Shown here piece after piece: positions 43,577 to 52,478 of a DNA stretch of 64,000 nucleotides; position 1 is the stretch's first letter; each line of letters starts with the position of its first letter. The notes under the pieces were generated by a model. It searched no databases, was not told the DNA's origin, and saw nothing but the letters and a program-made list of their open reading frames with translations. Position numbers and translations under genes: made by a program. The stretch is from Ligilactobacillus araffinosus DSM 20653 (GTDB lineage Bacteria > Bacillota > Bacilli > Lactobacillales > Lactobacillaceae): positions 78,989 through 142,988 of the forward strand of contig NZ_AYYZ01000025.1 in assembly GCF_001435375.1 (NCBI RefSeq). Direction: 5' to 3'.

Positions 43577-43912
43577 CTACTTTTTTTTATTATCTTCTTT
43601 TATATCTTCTTCCTTGATACCCATTAAACTCATTGCGATTTTGTTAGCTGTATCAAGTAATTCATCTTGCGATAAATCTTCTAATTCATCTGTTTGTTTA
43701 TCATTTAATTTCAATAATGAAGAAACATAATTAATGGCTTCATCAAATGTATCAAGCATTTGTTCAACTAATTCTTCATCAGTTTTATTTTCCATATCTC
43801 CATTTTGAGAAAATACAAGTTGTAATTTATACGTCTTTCTCATGTTCTTTACAGATTGTTTAATGTCATAAGTTTTCTTTTTAAATGGTAATTTTTCTAA
43901 AGTAATCTTCAT
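43577..43912 (-). CDS. Tail assembly chaperone (gpG-like)
   Basis: 111 residues from the ATG at 43912, which has a GGAGG site 7 bases upstream. Beta strands at the start (MKITLEKLPFKKKTYDIK) and a helical, very acidic C-terminus (DELLDTANKIAMSLMGIKEEDIKEDNKKK) are typical. It stands between the major tail protein and the tape measure, the expected place. The last codons AAU AAA AAA AAG UAG form the slip site for the fused product. Confidence 0.8.
   Translation of the reverse strand: MKITLEKLPFKKKTYDIKQSVKNMRKTYKLQLVFSQNGDMENKTDEELVEQMLDTFDEAINYVSSLLKLNDKQTDELEDLSQDELLDTANKIAMSLMGIKEEDIKEDNKKK
43580..43586 (-). other. Programmed -1 frameshift site A-AAA-AAG
   Basis: A heptamer in the correct phase (codons AAA AAG, stop next) at the end of the gpG-like gene. 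Slipping back one base opens a frame running to 43356. Confidence 0.75.
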
Positions 43913-43942
43913 TTTTCGTACCTCCAATTTTTAATTCACTTT

Positions 43943-44000
43943 TATAACGCAAAGGTAAAAATTTTAGAGTATAAAAAAAGAGAACCAATTAAGGTTCTCT
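43943..44000 (-). terminator. Terminator after major tail protein, followed by CGTTATA box
   Basis: Stem AGAGAACC/GGTTCTCT (43979-44000) with a U run; the box is at 43943-43949. It lets the major tail protein be made in excess of downstream genes. Confidence 0.7.
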
Positions 44001-44024
44001 TATATATGAAGATTACTTACTTAA

Positions 44025-44672
44025 TTACTTGCCTGTTGAGCTAGAACCTGTTGAAGTTGCAGCAACACTAGCCTTACCAGAATCAGTAATTAATGTCTGA
44101 CCAGGGCAAAGTTGGTCAAACAAGCCTTTCATTGTAAATCCTTCATCTTCGTCGCAAGCCACGATATAAGGCATATCACTTGTACGTGGTGAAGCTAAAC
44201 CTTCAAATGATAATTCGTCATTTACGCGGTTTGTTTTCTTTGAGGTATTAGTTTGCATGTTTGCACCTTTTGAGGTTGCAACTGCTTTCCCCATACATGT
44301 ATAAGCATAGTGCTTCATATCTGGTAATGGACTACGGGCGATAATTATGCTGTATGTATTTGTCATTGAGTCAACATAACCTACTCCACTCTTTTCACGT
44401 CCAAGCACTTTATTTTTAACATCGAATGGCAAGTTGTTAAATGAAACGTCCATTGAGGCTGTTGGAAGAGCTTTTATAAAATCCAATTCCTTATTGTTAC
44501 CGTCCAATTCTTCCCCGTTTTTTGAAGTTTGGAAATTTACACTTGAAGTACCAAGCATTTCATCAGTAACTTCAATCATACCAGTTGTAAAGCCTTTAGC
44601 TTCATCTGTTAAAATGTTTCCATCTGCGTCCTGAACGCCAAGATATACCCTATCAATACCAACTACTGACAT
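44025..44672 (-). CDS. Major tail tube protein (phi13-type)
   Basis: 215 residues, starting MSVVGIDRVYLGVQDADGNIL. The middle includes SMDVSFNNLPFDVKNKVLG and YAYTCMGKAVATSKGANMQT, as in phi13-family tail tube proteins of Gram-positive siphophages. The C-terminal 25 residues are Ser/Thr/Gly-rich and probably flexible. It is followed by a terminator and the tail chaperones. Confidence 0.85.
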   Translation of the reverse strand: MSVVGIDRVYLGVQDADGNILTDEAKGFTTGMIEVTDEMLGTSSVNFQTSKNGEELDGNNKELDFIKALPTASMDVSFNNLPFDVKNKVLGREKSGVGYVDSMTNTYSIIIARSPLPDMKHYAYTCMGKAVATSKGANMQTNTSKKTNRVNDELSFEGLASPRTSDMPYIVACDEDEGFTMKGLFDQLCPGQTLITDSGKASVAATSTGSSSTGK

Positions 44673-44688
44673 TTTGCATTCCTCCTAA

Positions 44689-45057
44689 TTAATCTGTATA
44701 CTTTAATTTTTCGATATAAATTGAATTAAATAATTGCCCAGTGTCTGGGTCTGATACCCAACCACCGAACGTATAACATTCATATTGATTGTTTTCAAAT
44801 AACCTAAAAAGGTCTATCTGAAATTGCTCAGTGTCAAAATCAATATCTTTCTTTAAAAAGATTTGAAGTTGTAACTGAGTATTTATAGCGTTAAATCTAT
44901 TGTTTCCCTCTTCATCTGTTTGTACTTGAACCTCTCTAAGTAATGCAATGGTTTTATCGGTTGTATTCACTGCGCTATCGGGAATCTGGTAAGTATAAAC
45001 CTTATCAATATGAGGGAATCCTGTTAATAGTTTTTTAGTATCTGTTATTGTACTCAT
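44689..45057 (-). CDS. Tail terminator-like protein (DUF806 type)
   Basis: 122 residues. An alpha/beta protein with ALLREVQVQTDEEGNNRF and LQLQIFLKKDIDFDTEQFQID, ending SIYIEKLKYTD. Size and position, just before the major tail protein, match the DUF806 tail-terminator group. Its ATG overlaps the stop of the upstream gene (ATGA). It probably caps the tail tube before joining to the head. Confidence 0.75.
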   Translation of the reverse strand: MSTITDTKKLLTGFPHIDKVYTYQIPDSAVNTTDKTIALLREVQVQTDEEGNNRFNAINTQLQLQIFLKKDIDFDTEQFQIDLFRLFENNQYECYTFGGWVSDPDTGQLFNSIYIEKLKYTD

Positions 45058-45500
45058 TCGTTTCCTCCCCCTTGCTTACGGTTTATAATCTCTTTTAGCT
45101 TTTCCGCATTAGCATTTAAAACCCTATTCTGTACGCTATTGTTAGCAAACAGTTTTGAGTAAAAGTTTAAATGATTATTACCAAACTTCTTACCTTTTTT
45201 ACGTGGGTAATACTTTGTACCATCATTCATAAAACGCATGATATAGGCTTTCTCACTATCGTAACCTACTACTGAACTACCATTCTTATTACCGTCAATA
45301 TCGGTATTTTGCATTACAACATGATTTTTTGCATGGTCTGAATTACGGTCTGAAACAGGGGTTACCTTTTTAAGTTCAGACTTAAAGACCTCTGCTCCTG
45401 CTTTAGTAACTTCTGCTTGTTCATCTACACTTAACTCAGTAGCCTCTTGTACTTGATTTATCCAATTCTTTAATTGATTGCTAAGTTCTTCATCAGCCAT
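45054..45500 (-). CDS. HK97 gp10-like head-tail protein
   Basis: 148 residues from MADEELSNQLKNWINQ. Features AEVFKSELKKVTPVSDRNSD and YPRKKGKKFGNNHLNFYSK match HK97-gp10-like proteins (head-tail joining). I use the ATG at 45500, which has an AGAGGG site and overlaps the previous gene's end; the 25 extra upstream residues are hydrophobic and out of character. Confidence 0.8.
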   Translation of the reverse strand: MADEELSNQLKNWINQVQEATELSVDEQAEVTKAGAEVFKSELKKVTPVSDRNSDHAKNHVVMQNTDIDGNKNGSSVVGYDSEKAYIMRFMNDGTKYYPRKKGKKFGNNHLNFYSKLFANNSVQNRVLNANAEKLKEIINRKQGGGNE

Positions 45501-45867
45501 TACCATTACCCTCTTTCTTAGTAAGAGTAATAAGGTCATAGCTGTTATAAGTTTCATCATCAAAACTAATATCAATAATGCGATAATCTACACCATTAAT
45601 AGTTGCTATAAGATAATCAAACTGTTCAAGGCGTTTATCATGTCTGATAGCAATATTAAAAGAATTTTCATACTGAGTACCAAGCACTGAATACTTTTGA
45701 TTAAGTGTTTGTTTTACTTTTGCAAAACGCTTTTTAAATTCTTCATGCTTTACAGGTTCTTCAATACCTGTATAAGGGTTCTCTTGAGTAGTGAGAGTTG
45801 AAAAAGTAACAGTAGATTTAAACTGATAAGGTTGGAAACGATTTTTAGCTATCTGTTTCATCATCAT
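45493..45867 (-). CDS. Head closure/head-tail adaptor protein
   Basis: About 124 residues from MMMKQIAKNRFQPYQFKSTV. The beta-barrel-like order with TVTFSTLTTQENPYTGIE, FAKVKQTLNQKYSVLGT and YRIIDISFDDETYNSYDLIT fits the SPP1 gp16 / PF05521 adaptor group. GAGGTGGG lies before the first of three ATGs. It overlaps both neighbours, as connector genes usually do. Confidence 0.75.
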   Translation of the reverse strand: MMMKQIAKNRFQPYQFKSTVTFSTLTTQENPYTGIEEPVKHEEFKKRFAKVKQTLNQKYSVLGTQYENSFNIAIRHDKRLEQFDYLIATINGVDYRIIDISFDDETYNSYDLITLTKKEGNGNG

Positions 45868-46156
45868 TTCCCACCTCGCTATATTTAGCCTGTAAAGGAG
45901 CAACATAACTAAGGAAACCGAATGAATATCCATTAGCTAACTCTCTATCATAGTACGTTTGAGTAACCAATGTACGTAAAGCCATGATAAATTGATTATC
46001 TGCCTTTAAATCGTCATAAGTTAAACTCTGATTAATACCATTAATGATTGTGGCAATACTACCATCAACAATAGCGGTTAATTCTTGCATTGTTTCAGGG
46101 TCATCATCTAAGTGTAAGTAAGTTAGCATAGAATTAATAAAATCATCTTTTTCCAT
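45845..46156 (-). CDS. Head-tail connector (gp6/QLRG-like)
   Basis: 103 residues, mainly helical: LHLDDDPETMQELTAIVDGSIATI, then DNQFIMALRTLVTQTYYDRE, as in the HK97 gp6-like connectors that dock on the portal. It is the first gene after the capsid gene. The start follows a GGAGGTGC site. Confidence 0.8.
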   Translation of the reverse strand: MEKDDFINSMLTYLHLDDDPETMQELTAIVDGSIATIINGINQSLTYDDLKADNQFIMALRTLVTQTYYDRELANGYSFGFLSYVAPLQAKYSEVGNDDETDS

Positions 46157-46283
46157 TTATTGCACCTCCTCTATTAACCGCCCCTATATAATAGGTACTG
46201 TGTATTTCGATAGGCGATTTGTTTTAATTAACTTATAAGGTTAAATGCTGAACTTAACCTCTGAATGCGTTTCTCAGCACTAA
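46157..46283. other. Short gap after the capsid gene
   Basis: 127 bases with a small hairpin (GGTTAA/TTAACC, 46239-46260) and no U run. I see no gene. Confidence 0.4.
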
Positions 46284-48143
46284 TTACTTACCTGCGCTAG
46301 CTGATACAGCTTTTGGTGCTGTAAATGTACCAAAGTAACCAGCCTTTTCATCAGCCTTTACAATGTTCATACGTACATATACACCTAATACTTGTTCAAA
46401 ATATTGATTTTCAGTCCAATTTACTGACATGTCGTCCTTGTATGCTTCCAATACAAAGCCTTTAAGTGAGCCGACAAAGAATTTTGTATCTCCATCTGAA
46501 CCTAAGATTGTATCAGGAACAACGATTAATTCATGTCCGAACAATGTCTTACCTGAGGCTGTTGTAATATCGTCATGTAATAAGTAACGTCCTTCTGCGT
46601 CTTTCATTGTGTCAATAACGTTGAACATTGAGGCTGTAACAACGAACTTAACATCATCGCCATAAGGGATTAACTTGTTAGATAAAGCCTTAATACCGTC
46701 TAAATCTGATACTGATTCAGCTGTAGCTGTTTGCAATACAGCACCGATAGCCTTTTGAGCCGTTTGCTTGCGCACTTCTTGTACATAGTCAGATAAAACA
46801 GAACTAATATCTGGGTAATCTGAAATCATTTCCTTAGAAATTGGTAATGAACCACGATAAGTTGAAAGTTCATAAGTTACCTTATTAATTGTTGCGTTTG
46901 CAATGTTAGGATTTTCTTGGAGCTCTTGAGCCGTTGCTAATACTGCTGTTGCTTTTTGCAAAATAGGTAAGCGACCTGCTGGAGCTGTTACTTGAACCTT
47001 ATTTACATATCCTTCTAATTGTGAAGGGTCGTTAGGTTGCTTTTGCATTGAAAGAACTTCTGATGGGATAACTGCTTGACCATCTGGAGTTTCCTTAAAT
47101 CCATCTGTCAATGCACGTGTTTCACCTTTCAAGAATGCTTCAAAGTTGCGAACTTCTTCTGACTTCTTGTTTTCGTCTTTTTCTTTTAAAATTTGAGTCA
47201 TATCTTTCTTACCTCCAATTTTTTCTGAACCTTTTTCATCTTTTTTAGGTTCTTTAATTTTTTCATTTTCTATAACGTCTTTACCTAAATTTTCATCTTC
47301 AGGAACTTCTTCCTTTTCCTTTTCTGCTCGCTTGGCTTCCTTCTTGTCGCAAGCTCGCTTTTCTTCTTTAGACTTTTCTTCTTTTGGTTCTTCTACCTTT
47401 TCTTCTTTTGGTTTATCTGAACCTTTAACTGCCTTAACTTGTTCTAACAATTCTTTAGCCGATTGAATAGCTGCCATAAGGTCATCTGTATTAACACTAA
47501 CCTTAGCCTTTACTTCTTTTTCAGCTTTAGGTTCATCTTTCTTTTCAGCCTTTGGTTCTTCAACTGGCTTTTCTTCATTTTTAATTTCTTTTTCTTCTTT
47601 AGCCATTTTTCGTACCTCCTTAATGTTTTCTAAGTGCCTCACGACAGAGGCAGAAGTTTGCGTATAAGCAGGAACAGGTGTCAGAGATAATTCAGGAATT
47701 GTTTCAATTTTTGTAACGATATGTAATGGTGTTCCATCATCAGTAAAATCCCAATCATCTCCACCTTCTGCAATATTGAAACCGAATGAGCAACCTTTTA
47801 CATTGCCTGATTTAATGTCATTGTAGACATCATTGGCAAGGGTTGAGTTGTTCAAAGTAGCTTGGAAATATACTCCATCTTCTTTAACGTTAATTGTTAA
47901 ATTCTTTGCGTCTACTCTAGCTAGAATGTTGGAAAATTCATGGTCATATAAAAGTAAGGTCTTACTCCAGTCAATATTCTCAACTGCTTCTGGTTTTATG
48001 ATTTCGTAAAAACCCATGTATTCTGATTGTTGGTTGAATACAATAGCTTTTCCTTCAATAATATGTTCATTATCATTATTTTTAGTTGCTCTAATATGAT
48101 TGTTGATTGTACGAATATCAGCTTTTTCTGCTACCTTTGGCAA
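46284..48143 (-). CDS. Prohead protease - scaffold - major capsid protein fusion
   Basis: 619 residues in one frame. Residues 1-178 are an HK97-type (U35/S78) prohead protease: IIEGKAIVFNQQSEYMGFYE, YDHEFSNILARV (His and context), GCSFGFNIAEGGDDW (Ser) and ELSLTPVPAYTQT. Residues 180-314 are Lys/Glu-rich coiled coil, like a scaffold (delta) domain. Residues 315-619 are an HK97-fold capsid protein (GETRALTDGFKETPDGQAVIP, TYELSTYRGSLPISKEMISD). The start is TTG with GGAGGTG. Two inner ATGs, 47606 (residue 180) and 47201 (residue 315), each follow a GGAGGT 7 or 9 bases upstream, so scaffold-capsid and capsid alone may also be made. Confidence 0.88.
   Translation of the reverse strand: MPKVAEKADIRTINNHIRATKNNDNEHIIEGKAIVFNQQSEYMGFYEIIKPEAVENIDWSKTLLLYDHEFSNILARVDAKNLTINVKEDGVYFQATLNNSTLANDVYNDIKSGNVKGCSFGFNIAEGGDDWDFTDDGTPLHIVTKIETIPELSLTPVPAYTQTSASVVRHLENIKEVRKMAKEEKEIKNEEKPVEEPKAEKKDEPKAEKEVKAKVSVNTDDLMAAIQSAKELLEQVKAVKGSDKPKEEKVEEPKEEKSKEEKRACDKKEAKRAEKEKEEVPEDENLGKDVIENEKIKEPKKDEKGSEKIGGKKDMTQILKEKDENKKSEEVRNFEAFLKGETRALTDGFKETPDGQAVIPSEVLSMQKQPNDPSQLEGYVNKVQVTAPAGRLPILQKATAVLATAQELQENPNIANATINKVTYELSTYRGSLPISKEMISDYPDISSVLSDYVQEVRKQTAQKAIGAVLQTATAESVSDLDGIKALSNKLIPYGDDVKFVVTASMFNVIDTMKDAEGRYLLHDDITTASGKTLFGHELIVVPDTILGSDGDTKFFVGSLKGFVLEAYKDDMSVNWTENQYFEQVLGVYVRMNIVKADEKAGYFGTFTAPKAVSASAGK
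47201..47216 (-). promoter_or_regulatory. Internal ribosome site and ATG for capsid protein alone
   Basis: GGAGGT (47211-47216), 9-base spacer, ATG at 47201, in frame with the fusion. It would yield a 305-residue capsid protein starting MTQILKEKDENKK. Confidence 0.65.
47606..47619 (-). promoter_or_regulatory. Internal ribosome site and ATG for scaffold-capsid product
   Basis: GGAGGT (47614-47619), 7-base spacer, ATG at 47606, in frame. It would yield a 440-residue scaffold plus capsid protein starting MAKEEKEIKNEEK. Confidence 0.65.
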
Positions 48144-48174
48144 TATTTCTCACCTCCATTTGATTAATCGTATC

Positions 48175-48232
48175 TATAACGCATTTAAAAAAATTTTATA
48201 AAAAAAGAGCTACCATTTTTGGTAACTCTAAT
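48175..48232 (-). terminator. Terminator after portal gene, followed by CGTTATA box
   Basis: Stem AGTTACCA/TGGTAGCT (about 48206-48229) with a U run; the box is at 48175-48181, before the capsid fusion's GGAGGTG. Confidence 0.7.
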
Positions 48233-48235
48233 TAA

Positions 48236-49396
48236 TTAATTTTCTACTACCTTTTCTGTTGTATCTGTATTCTGTAATCCAGTATCTTTTACAACCTTAT
48301 CCATACCAAGAGCTTTGTAGTTAGCTAAGATTGTTTGAGCTTGTTCTGGAGAAATAGCTTTAGCATTGGATAAATCTACTACATTCTTAATTAATGCTTG
48401 GTTATCCGTATCTATTGCATCAAGAATATTAACCTTAACATCTAAGATATTGTTATAAGATAATTTCTTACTTAGTTCTTGTTCAATAGGCTTTATATAA
48501 GTATTTAAACAAGAAATGTATTGAGAACGTATCATATCAATACTTGACTGTTCATCTGCATTAAGACCTACATAGCTAGCAGGAATACCAAAAGCTACTG
48601 CAACTTGATTACTTGTATACGTATTATTCTTCAAAAAGTTTGCAACGTCTGAATTAATTTGAACTGTTTTAAGGTCTGCTGATTGGTCTAATACAACAGT
48701 TGAACCTGTACGCATACTATTTTCAAAGGCTTGTTTAAGGTTCTTTTTATGTTCACTGTCTAAAATACCTTTTTCAACCTTGAGAATATTAGTAGGACTG
48801 ATAGCACTCTGTAAGGTATTAAGAGTTAGTCTGTTTGAATTATTTTGAATTGCAACTTCATTAACGAGGCTTTCAAGTGGAGAACGACCAGTATATAAAT
48901 TACTTTCATATCCTGTTGAAAGGAGCTTGAAGTGTAACACGTCTTTACTTTCTAAAGTTTTATCAGGTCGTCCATCGTTGTAACTAAAAGTATACAAAAT
49001 ATCTAAATCATCTGTTAATAACATTTGTACATTAGCGCTAGGTACTAATTCTAATTCATCAGGTACAAGTGAACCATCTCTGTGAATAGTAACAAAAGCA
49101 TTTCCTGTAAGTAGCATACTTGCTAATACACTTTGAAAGAAACCGAACTTGGTTTGTCGCTTGTTTGGATTTTCAATTACCTTATGAAATGGCTTTTGAA
49201 TGTCAATACTTGCTGAGGCTATATCTGAACTAATTCTATTAACCACTCCATAAATATCGCTATGCTTCAATGCTTCTTCTGCTGATACGGTCAGATTATT
49301 ACTAATAATCTTCCCTCCAGTTACGATAAAAGGAGCTGTATTATTCAGTTGTAAAGAGCGTTTGTCTTTTTGGTTAAAGTGAAACGGATTATACAT
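48236..49396 (-). CDS. Portal protein, HK97 type
   Basis: 386 residues. SDIYGVVNRISSDIASASIDI at the start, GNAFVTIHRDGSLVPDELELV, LHFKLLSTGYESNLYTGRSPL and VAVAFGIPASYVGLNADEQSS are typical of HK97-type portals. It forms the dodecameric DNA gate and docks the terminase. Its start overlaps the stop of the small membrane-protein gene by one base. Confidence 0.92.
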   Translation of the reverse strand: MYNPFHFNQKDKRSLQLNNTAPFIVTGGKIISNNLTVSAEEALKHSDIYGVVNRISSDIASASIDIQKPFHKVIENPNKRQTKFGFFQSVLASMLLTGNAFVTIHRDGSLVPDELELVPSANVQMLLTDDLDILYTFSYNDGRPDKTLESKDVLHFKLLSTGYESNLYTGRSPLESLVNEVAIQNNSNRLTLNTLQSAISPTNILKVEKGILDSEHKKNLKQAFENSMRTGSTVVLDQSADLKTVQINSDVANFLKNNTYTSNQVAVAFGIPASYVGLNADEQSSIDMIRSQYISCLNTYIKPIEQELSKKLSYNNILDVKVNILDAIDTDNQALIKNVVDLSNAKAISPEQAQTILANYKALGMDKVVKDTGLQNTDTTEKVVEN

Positions 49397-49596
49397 TAGT
49401 TACCATCTCCTTCTACTTTAATTGGAATAATCATTAAACCAATAACAATAAGAGCAATACCTAAAATAAATGTCCCTAGTATTGGATTAATTAAATATGA
49501 GCCAACGATGAATGAAATAAGCCCTAAGGTAATTAATGTAAATGGTAAAAAGTTAATAAATAATAGTAAGGCTTTATTTTTAATTTTAAAACTCAT
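49396..49596 (-). CDS. Small two-helix membrane protein between terminase and portal
   Basis: 66 residues from MSFKIKNKALLLFINF with two membrane helices joined by SYLINPILG. I use the ATG at 49596 because AAGGAGGG lies just before it; the longer frame runs back into the terminase gene. Such small membrane genes are an occasional insertion in this spot and their role is unknown. Confidence 0.7.
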   Translation of the reverse strand: MSFKIKNKALLLFINFLPFTLITLGLISFIVGSYLINPILGTFILGIALIVIGLMIIPIKVEGDGN

Positions 49597-49639
49597 GCTG
49601 TTTCCCTCCTTATTAAATTTCATGTCTATAACGATTAAA

Positions 49640-51541
49640 TTAGAAAGTATAATCTTCTCCAAAAATGTCATTAATTTGTTTATTCGTCATGTTCTGGAAT
49701 GGGTGGCTACTCTGCTTTTCTACTTCTTCAATATTATCGAAATGTAGTCTTGCACGATAGTAAGCATCTATAATAGCATCGGCACAATCAATTTTTCTTG
49801 TTGCTCTGTTCTTATCTATCTTTACAAGACCTTCTTTTTGATAAAGAATAGCATTACTCAAAGCTGTTTTTATTATCCCGTCATCAAGAAAAGTAATCTT
49901 ACCTTCTGTAATGTCTCTTTGAAAATCCTTAGTAGTGTCATTAAGGTAAGTTACTGTTTGCTTTAGTGGTATTAACCTATAAGGCGTATTACTTTCAATT
50001 AATTTAATTAATTTATCAGAACGCCAAGCATCATAACAAATAGATTGAACATCTAAGTCATTCTCATCTATATAATTTAACAACCATTCAAATACTTCAT
50101 CATAGTTGATATATCCGAACCTATTTTGAGCAATATCACAAAAGCCCTCTTGTTCTAATGTTCTATAAGGGATATTATCTTGCTTTTCTTTAAGGTCTAT
50201 TCTTACTTGACTTCTTGCTGTTGGAATCCAACTATGTTGTTCAATGTAAAATTTATTTTGTCCTTTGTCTTGATAAGGATAGATAAAAGCTATTGAAGTG
50301 TCATCACTAAAGTTACTCAAGTCCATTCCGATATAAACCTGTTTGCCATTTATATTTATTGGTTTTGTGTCTACTACACTATTCTCAATATCCTTTAGTT
50401 CAAGGTAGTTGTTTACATGATGATTAAGCCAACAATTAAGGTTTTTGTTTTGAAACTCGAATAATTTACCTTCTGCCTCTTTGGTATCTCTCTCTTTTTG
50501 AAGATTATCAAAGAGCTTTTCCCCTACTTTAGGCAAAGTTAATAGTGGATTACTCTTATACCATGTTTCAGGTTCAAATGTTTCTTTTTCTAGGTTATCT
50601 TGAGTGTAATTAACCATAAGAATATTATCTAGTTTTCTTTCGTTATCCTTATTCAAGGTATCCCTCATCATGTTTTCTTGCTTATGATAGAAAGAGTTCG
50701 GGTCAGGATAACTTGTACTAATTAATACCATTTGAGCATCTGTTTGCCCTTGTCCCGAACTTAACTTACCTATACCTTCATCAATTAAGGCACTTCTGGT
50801 ATCATCAGCAACCTCATCGGCAATTACAAGGCTCGGGTGTAAACTATCAAATCTCTTACTTTCAAAGCTCATCTTTAATACTTTATTTTGAGATAACTTA
50901 CTAATAATCTGGTCTGCTTGTACTTCAATTTGATTATCTTTAAAAATATCATCAAATGCTTCATACTCTCTAAGTCTATTGGCTTGTAACTGTAAGTATG
51001 AATAACCTTTAGTCGCTTGAGTATTGTTAGGAGCAACTAATACTATTTCTTGTCCTGTTTTACTAATACTATTAACTAAGTATTCAAATAATATTAAGAT
51101 TGCACATAAAGCTGTTTTACCATTTGTTCTAGCAACACTAAAAATAACCTTGTTGAAACGCTTAGAGCCATCTTTTCTATTCTTCCATGCGGTTATCATA
51201 CACATTAAAGATTTTTGCCAGTCCATGAGTTTAAGGGGATTACCTGTACTAATATCAATTAATAAACCACTAAACTTAACAATCGCTTTAGCCATTCTTA
51301 AATCATAATAATAAGGGAAGTTTTCAGGTTCTTCTTCAACTCTCCTTAAATCCTGTAAATGTCTAAAAGCCATTAGTTTAATATCGTTACATGTTATAAT
51401 TTGATTTTCTAAGACCTTTACACAGTATTGAAAAGCAGGGTCATTTTTATATTTATCAAAAATATCCTTGTAGCAACCATTTTTCTTTTCAATTTGATAT
51501 TCCTTTAATACGTCTGATTTAGTTAAATTAATTGCTCTCAT
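49640..51541 (-). CDS. terL: Terminase large subunit
   Basis: 633 residues. ATPase: the Walker A variant SVARTNGKTALCA (about 125-137) and Walker B LVIADEVADD (about 232-241). Nuclease: VYIGMDLSNFSDDTSIAF with the first acidic residue (about 397) and later CYDAWRSDKLIKL and DCADAIIDAYYRA. It packages phage DNA through the portal and cuts it. It overlaps the small subunit stop (ATGA). Confidence 0.94.
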   Translation of the reverse strand: MRAINLTKSDVLKEYQIEKKNGCYKDIFDKYKNDPAFQYCVKVLENQIITCNDIKLMAFRHLQDLRRVEEEPENFPYYYDLRMAKAIVKFSGLLIDISTGNPLKLMDWQKSLMCMITAWKNRKDGSKRFNKVIFSVARTNGKTALCAILILFEYLVNSISKTGQEIVLVAPNNTQATKGYSYLQLQANRLREYEAFDDIFKDNQIEVQADQIISKLSQNKVLKMSFESKRFDSLHPSLVIADEVADDTRSALIDEGIGKLSSGQGQTDAQMVLISTSYPDPNSFYHKQENMMRDTLNKDNERKLDNILMVNYTQDNLEKETFEPETWYKSNPLLTLPKVGEKLFDNLQKERDTKEAEGKLFEFQNKNLNCWLNHHVNNYLELKDIENSVVDTKPININGKQVYIGMDLSNFSDDTSIAFIYPYQDKGQNKFYIEQHSWIPTARSQVRIDLKEKQDNIPYRTLEQEGFCDIAQNRFGYINYDEVFEWLLNYIDENDLDVQSICYDAWRSDKLIKLIESNTPYRLIPLKQTVTYLNDTTKDFQRDITEGKITFLDDGIIKTALSNAILYQKEGLVKIDKNRATRKIDCADAIIDAYYRARLHFDNIEEVEKQSSHPFQNMTNKQINDIFGEDYTF

Positions 51542-52068
51542 TCTTCATCATCTCCAAAGAGTAAATCTTTTACCGATTGCTTTTTGGTTGGTTCTTCTGA
51601 TTTTACCTTTTCAAGTATGCTTGCTCTTGCTACTGGACTTAAACCTAATTTATTTGATAAACTTTCAATCTTTGTAGTGGCACTTGTCAAGGTATCAACA
51701 GCTGTATTCTTTTTGAACCCTTGGAAATCTTTACTAAGAATTTCCCCAGTTGTTGGAGATACTACTGTCTTGAATATCTTGGTTTGTATTCCATTTTCCT
51801 TAATGCTTTCAAATGCTTCTCTGTATAATTGAATGTTCATACAAAGTAAAACTAAAATATCCTTATCTGGAGCTTTTACAAACTTCATTTTTTCAAGCTC
51901 TGGAATTAATCTACTCCAAGCATAACCTGCGATTGTTCCTCTTAATTCCTTAGGAGGTGTTTTTGTTATATCTGATAATTCTTTACTCTTTTCAATTAAA
52001 TTTTCTGTTCGTTCCCTTTGTTCTTTTCTATCCTTGCTATCTGTTGTTAATTTTGGTGGTCGTGCCAT
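51538..52068 (-). CDS. terS: Terminase small subunit (P27-like)
   Basis: 176 residues. A basic start MARPPKLTTDSKDRKEQRER, then WSRLIPELEKMKFVKAPDKDILVLLC and ASILEKVKSEEPTKKQ match the P27 terminase small-subunit group. It recognises the packaging start on phage DNA. The ATG follows an AGGGGTG site. The packaging signal is probably in the gene-free region just upstream. Confidence 0.9.
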   Translation of the reverse strand: MARPPKLTTDSKDRKEQRERTENLIEKSKELSDITKTPPKELRGTIAGYAWSRLIPELEKMKFVKAPDKDILVLLCMNIQLYREAFESIKENGIQTKIFKTVVSPTTGEILSKDFQGFKKNTAVDTLTSATTKIESLSNKLGLSPVARASILEKVKSEEPTKKQSVKDLLFGDDEE

Positions 52069-52170
52069 TGTTCCTACACCCCTTTATTTTAAAAATATTG
52101 ATTTAATAACGTTTTTAATCTGTCTAAGTTGCACACTTTTATAACTATTTAGCCTTAATTTTGAGCAAAA

Positions 52171-52200
52171 TAAAAAAGCCCTAAAAGCTCTGAATGGCTT
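52171..52200 (-). terminator. Terminator in the terS leader
   Basis: AAAGCC/GGGCTTT stem with a U run on the minus strand, followed by TCAAAATTAA as at 60304 and 58077. Confidence 0.55.
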
Positions 52201-52445
52201 TATATAGGCTTTTCTATAAGAAAGGAGTGATTAATTATGGTTTTTGTTAGCCCCTTAACACTTTTAAATAGTTTTTACTATATAAAACGTAAGCGAGTTC
52301 CCATTTAGGTGTGCTTTTACCCTAGCCAATGTAGGGCGGGGCTTGTTTTTAAATTCAGAAAAGTTTTTCATTTTCTTTTTCTATTTTTATAACGTCATTG
52401 AAAAAATGTTTTTTAATCTTTTCACAATGTTATAACGTAACGTAT

Positions 52446-52478
52446 TAAAAAAGACACGAAACTTAATTCATGTCTTTG
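52446..52478 (-). terminator. Early-region terminator upstream of terS
   Basis: AAAGACATGAA/TTCGTGTCTTT stem with one wobble, then UUUUUU on the minus strand. The CGTTATA box at 52431-52437 follows directly. Confidence 0.8.
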
